Shown piece by piece: positions 60,784 through 64,000 of a stretch of DNA of 64,000 bases. Below the pieces are notes generated by a model. The model made no database searches, had not been told where the DNA came from, and was given only the letters and a program-made list of their open reading frames with translations. Where the stretch lies: NCBI RefSeq assembly GCF_001687325.1, contig NZ_LZRD01000002.1, positions 1 through 64,000 of the forward strand, in the 5' to 3' direction. The translations under genes and the position numbers were made by a program. The stretch comes from Streptomyces sp. PTY087I2. GTDB taxonomy: Bacteria > Actinomycetota > Actinomycetes > Streptomycetales > Streptomycetaceae. Every line of letters starts with the position of its first letter. The stretch's first letter is position 1.

Positions 60784-62562
60784 GTGTCAGGTGCTGTTTC
60801 CAGAGTGCGCGGCCCGCTCGTCGCGGCCGCCGGGGCGGCCCTCGTCGCCCCCCTCGTCCTCGCCGGCCCGGCCCGGGCCGACACCGCCCCGTACACCGTC
60901 ACCCCGCTGACGTTCACCGTCGAGGCGGGCGACCGCACCTGTACGGTGGACGCCGATCTCTACCGGCCCGCCGGGGCCGATGCCGACAACCCGGCCCCCG
61001 CCGTCCTCGCCACCAACGGATTCGGCGGCAGCAAGTCCGACGGCTCCACCGACGCCATCGGCAGGGCCTTCGCCGAGCGCGGCTACGTCGGGCTCGTCTA
61101 CTCCGGGCTCGGCTTCGGCAAGTCCGGCTGCCTGATCACCCTCGACGACCCCGCCGTCGACGGACAGGCCGCGAGCGAACTCCTCGACTTCCTCGGGGGA
61201 GTTCGCGCCGCCGACGACGGGACGCGGGCCGACTTCGTCACCCGGGACGCCGACGGCGACCCGCGCGTCGGGATGATCGGCGGCTCCTACGGCGGCGCGA
61301 TCCAGCTGGCGACCGCCGCCGTCGACCCCCGCGTCGACGCCCTCGTCCCGCTGATCACCTGGAACGACCTCGGCTACGCACTCGCCCCCAACAACACCGG
61401 GGCGCACACCGGCGTCACCTCCGACACCCCCGGCGTCTTCAAGTGGCAGTGGGCCAACGGCTTCTATCTGATCGGCGAGGGGCAGCCGCTCCTCAACCCG
61501 AGCCTGGACCCCTCCCGGATCAACCGGCTGGACTGCCTGCACTTCGCCACCCGCGCCTGCGAGACCGTCCGGCTGCTCAACTCCGGCCGCTACCCGGCCG
61601 ACAAGGCGAAGGAGATGCTCGCGTACGCGCGCAGCGTCTCGCCCGTCTCCTACCTCGACCGGGTCAAGGCCCCCACCCTCATCGTCCAGGGCCAGGCCGA
61701 CAGCCTCTTCAACCTCAACGAGGCCACCGCCACCTACCGCACCCTCAAGGCGCAGGGCACCGAGACCAAGATGATCTGGCAGTCCTGGGGACACAGCGGC
61801 GGCCAGGCCCCCGGCGAACTCGACCTGAGCCAGGGCAATCTGGAGACCAGCCACGTCGGACAGCGGGTGCTGGCCTGGTTCGACCGCTACCTCCACAAGA
61901 ACACCGGCGCCGACACCGGGCCCGCCCTCTCCTACTACCGCGACTGGCAGAGCGGCTACGGCACGGCGGCCGACGTCCCCGCCCTCTCGCAGTCCCTCTA
62001 CCTCTCCGGCGACGGCAAGCTCGTCGACAACCGGGCCAAGGTCGCGCGGGGCAGCCGCCAGTACACCAACTGGCTCGTGCCCACCAGCCACTCCGAAAGC
62101 TCCATCGCCCCGCTGATCGGACTGCCCGACCCGAAGCCGTACGACACGAAGGGCACCTACCTCGGCTGGCGCAGCGAACCCCTCACCGCGCCCCTCGACG
62201 TCGTCGGCGCGCCGAAGGCCACCCTGAAGGTCGTCTCGCCGAAGGCGGAGCGGGTCCAGAACAGCGGCGACGCCTCCGACAAGCTCGTCCTGTTCGCCAA
62301 GGTCTACGACGTCGCGCCCGACGGCAGCCGGACGCTGGTGAACCGGCTCGTCTCCCCGGTCCGGGTCCCCGACGTCACCCGGCCCTTCACCGTCGAGCTG
62401 CCCGGCATCGTCCACCGGTACGAGAAGGGACACCGGCTGGAGTTCGTGATCGCCGCCAGCGACACCGCGTACTTCGGCAACCGGGGCATCAAGCCCGTCA
62501 CCGTCCTCCACGCCCCCGAGGACACCGGCGTACTGGAGCTCCCAGTGGTCCCGGCCGGCTGA
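60784..62562 (+). CDS. Secreted X-Pro dipeptidyl-peptidase-like (CocE/NonD) hydrolase
   Basis: 592 residues from GTG 60784 (GGAGG upstream). Signal peptide, then an alpha/beta-hydrolase with nucleophile elbow GGSYGG, a C-terminal jelly-roll domain (PGIVHRYEKGHRLEFVI) and the arrangement of S15/CocE peptidases and esterases. Whether it cuts X-Pro dipeptides or ester/peptide bonds of a small molecule is unclear. Two palindromes precede it. Confidence 0.85.
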   Translation: MSGAVSRVRGPLVAAAGAALVAPLVLAGPARADTAPYTVTPLTFTVEAGDRTCTVDADLYRPAGADADNPAPAVLATNGFGGSKSDGSTDAIGRAFAERGYVGLVYSGLGFGKSGCLITLDDPAVDGQAASELLDFLGGVRAADDGTRADFVTRDADGDPRVGMIGGSYGGAIQLATAAVDPRVDALVPLITWNDLGYALAPNNTGAHTGVTSDTPGVFKWQWANGFYLIGEGQPLLNPSLDPSRINRLDCLHFATRACETVRLLNSGRYPADKAKEMLAYARSVSPVSYLDRVKAPTLIVQGQADSLFNLNEATATYRTLKAQGTETKMIWQSWGHSGGQAPGELDLSQGNLETSHVGQRVLAWFDRYLHKNTGADTGPALSYYRDWQSGYGTAADVPALSQSLYLSGDGKLVDNRAKVARGSRQYTNWLVPTSHSESSIAPLIGLPDPKPYDTKGTYLGWRSEPLTAPLDVVGAPKATLKVVSPKAERVQNSGDASDKLVLFAKVYDVAPDGSRTLVNRLVSPVRVPDVTRPFTVELPGIVHRYEKGHRLEFVIAASDTAYFGNRGIKPVTVLHAPEDTGVLELPVVPAG

Positions 62563-62704
62563 TGCCCCCACCCGCCCATTCACCCGAACGGCCCAACAGC
62601 ACCGCCCCCCGGACCCGGCATCCGCTCATGCTGGGATCCCGGGGGGCGGCCGCGTGCACGACGGCGGGCCGGACCGGGCGAGGAGCGAGCGAAAGGGCCG
62701 GACC

Positions 62705-62944
62705 ATGAGCCCCAAGGACGTATCGAGCGACAGCGGGCGCGCCCAGGGGTGGCTCACTCCGGGGCGCATCGCGGTCGGCGTGCTGGTCGCGCTCGTCATC
62801 GTGTTCATCTGCGTGAACACGAGGGACGTCACCATCCGGGTGCTGATCCCCGAGGTGACGATGCCGCTGTGGTCCGCGCTGGCCGCCATGTTCCTCATCG
62901 GGCTCGGCTGCGGCGGCTACCTCTTCCGCCGCCGGGGGAAGTGA
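62705..62944 (+). CDS. Small two-helix membrane protein (LapA/DUF1049-like)
   Basis: 79 residues from ATG 62705 (AAAGGG upstream). Two hydrophobic helices (GVLVALVIVFICVN and LWSALAAMFLIGLGCGGYLF) flank a short NTRDVTIRVLIPEV stretch of the LapA/DUF1049 type, ending in RRRGK. Probable inner-membrane protein of unknown role. Confidence 0.75.
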   Translation: MSPKDVSSDSGRAQGWLTPGRIAVGVLVALVIVFICVNTRDVTIRVLIPEVTMPLWSALAAMFLIGLGCGGYLFRRRGK

Positions 62945-62954
62945 CGGCGGCCGG

Positions 62955-63308
62955 TCAGACGGTGACGTTGCGGTCCACGTACTCGAAGACCGAACCGTCC
63001 GGGTGCAGCGCGATGAGGTTGCGGCCCGCCGGGGTCGGCACCGGACCCGCGATGACCCGAGCGCCCGCCCTGGTCAGCGCCTCGTTCGCCTCGTCGACGT
63101 CCTTGACGGCGATCGTCGCCCCCACCTTCCGCAGCACCTCCAGCTCCGACTCCGGCCCGCTCATCAGCAGGAAGCAGCCGATCGCGGCCACCGACACCCC
63201 ACCGCGCTCGAAGCGCAGGGCCGACGTGCCGGTCAGCCCCTCGTAGAAGGCCACCGCGGCCTCCAGGTCGTCGACGCAGATACGCAGCGTGGTTCCCAGG
63301 ATCTCCAT
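62955..63308 (-). CDS. VOC-family (glyoxalase-like) protein
   Basis: 117 residues from ATG 63308. Typical VOC start ILGTTLRICVDDLEAAVAFYEGLTG and a C-terminal HPDGSVFEYVDRN with the metal-ligand Glu. Substrate unknown. It ends ten bases from the convergent small membrane protein gene. Confidence 0.85.
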   Translation of the reverse strand: MEILGTTLRICVDDLEAAVAFYEGLTGTSALRFERGGVSVAAIGCFLLMSGPESELEVLRKVGATIAVKDVDEANEALTRAGARVIAGPVPTPAGRNLIALHPDGSVFEYVDRNVTV

Positions 63309-63378
63309 GCGTACGAGGGTAGTTGGCGGCCGCGACCGGTGTGATCGATTCCGGGCGGGCCGGAACCCCCGCTTCGCC

Positions 63379-64000
63379 TCACACCCGGCAGAGCACCTCA
63401 CCGTGCGGGACCATGAACCAGCCGTCGCCCTCCTCGCCCCAGGCCCGCCACGCCCCGGAGATCGCCGTCAGCTGTTCGGCGCTCGCGTGGCCGCCCGCCA
63501 CCGCCAGCTCGGCGTAGACCGAGTCCGTCGTACGGTCCGCCCACAGGCCGCTCCACCAGGCGCGGCTCTCCGGGGTGGCGAAACACCAGGCGGCCGCGGT
63601 CGGGGTGATGTCGGTGAACCCGGCCCGCCGCGCCCAGGAGAGGAGGCGGCGACCGGCGTCGGGCTCGCCGCCGTTGCCGCTGGCCACCCGGCCGTACACG
63701 TCCTGCCACACGTCGAGGCCGGGGGTCTCCGGATACCAGGTCATCGCCGCGTAGTCGCTGTCCCGGGCCGCGACCACGCCGCCGGGCCGGCAGACCCGCC
63801 GCATCTCGCGCAGCGCCTGGACCGGGTCGCCCACATGCTGGAGCACCTGGTGGGCGTGGACCACGTCGAAGGAGTCGTCGGGGAACTCCAGGGCGTGCAC
63901 ATCGGCCACCGCGAACTCGACGTTCTCCAGGCCCCGTTCGGCCGCCACCGCGGCGGCCTGGTCGAGCACGCCCGCGGTGGCGTCCACCGCGGTGACCCGG
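63379..64000 (-). CDS. Class I SAM-dependent methyltransferase (N-terminus beyond the window)
   Basis: The last 207 residues are present and the frame stays open to the window edge. VTAVDATAGVLDQA (SAM-binding motif II), ADVHALEFPDDSFDVVHAHQVLQHV and REMRRVCRPGGVVAARD are typical of UbiE/Methyltransf_11 enzymes. The first SAM motif (ExGxGxG) lies beyond base 64000. The substrate is unknown. Confidence 0.88.
   Translation of the reverse strand, partial: RVTAVDATAGVLDQAAAVAAERGLENVEFAVADVHALEFPDDSFDVVHAHQVLQHVGDPVQALREMRRVCRPGGVVAARDSDYAAMTWYPETPGLDVWQDVYGRVASGNGGEPDAGRRLLSWARRAGFTDITPTAAAWCFATPESRAWWSGLWADRTTDSVYAELAVAGGHASAEQLTAISGAWRAWGEEGDGWFMVPHGEVLCRV

Overview
The window looks like a piece of a Streptomyces (or close relative) chromosome. 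It is uniformly very GC-rich with strong third-position GC bias, uses many GTG starts and GGAGG-type ribosome sites, has many secreted or lipoprotein genes, and carries characteristic actinobacterial families. The order pssA, psd, acyl-CoA dehydrogenase, MaoC, CitE-like, meaA, ccr matches what I remember of the S. coelicolor SCO6467-SCO6473 region; this is recollection, not a search. No rRNA, tRNA, prophage, insertion sequence, CRISPR array or antibiotic cluster was seen.

Layout. 1-2.4 kb: the 5' part of etfB (leftward), a TetR regulator, a DUF35 zinc-ribbon/OB protein and a decayed amidohydrolase. 2.4-9.1 kb: an inositol-phosphatase-like enzyme, an FAD oxidoreductase, a macrodomain protein, an ada-alkA/ogt alkylation-repair pair, a GDT1-type manganese exporter behind a yybP-ykoY riboswitch, and a thioredoxin-like ferredoxin. 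9.1-18.0 kb, all leftward: a poly-3-hydroxybutyrate/3-hydroxybutyrate catabolic block (CoA-transferase A and B, secreted PHB depolymerase, second secreted esterase, 3-hydroxybutyrate dehydrogenase, MHS-type transporter, GAF/PucR-like regulator). 18-30 kb: a small RHH-like protein, NUDIX hydrolase, glycerate kinase, a repeat-rich gap, a PucR-type regulator, a complete livFGHMK transporter operon, and facing it a Ser/Thr kinase fused to a LivK-like sensor, then a lipoprotein. 30-38 kb: pssA-psd and the ethylmalonyl-CoA (EMC) operon ccr-ecm-mcl-mch-mcd. 38-43 kb: acetyltransferases, a second TetR regulator, a fused 3-hydroxyacyl-CoA dehydrogenase and a HEAT-repeat protein. 43-64 kb: secreted peptidases and esterases, a LexA-box-controlled radical SAM protein, a transporter with three C-terminal beta-sandwich repeats, a LysR/aldo-keto reductase pair, a four-peptidase operon (M55, M20, S9, S66), a secreted X-Pro-peptidase-like protein and a truncated methyltransferase.

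A C4-acyl-CoA theme ties much of it together. PHB or 3-hydroxybutyrate is turned into acetoacetyl-CoA; the fused dehydrogenase handles 3-hydroxybutyryl-CoA; the EMC operon converts crotonyl-CoA to propionyl-CoA and glyoxylate; and the methylsuccinyl-CoA dehydrogenase step needs ETF.

The most striking regulatory signal is a pair of GGCACTCAGTGCC-like palindromes placed identically (one abutting the -35 from upstream, one inside the spacer abutting the -10) at three promoters: etfB, the DUF35 gene and ccr, which lies about 37 kb away. Two paralogous TetR genes, both apparently leaderless, are encoded in the same region and are the obvious candidate repressors.
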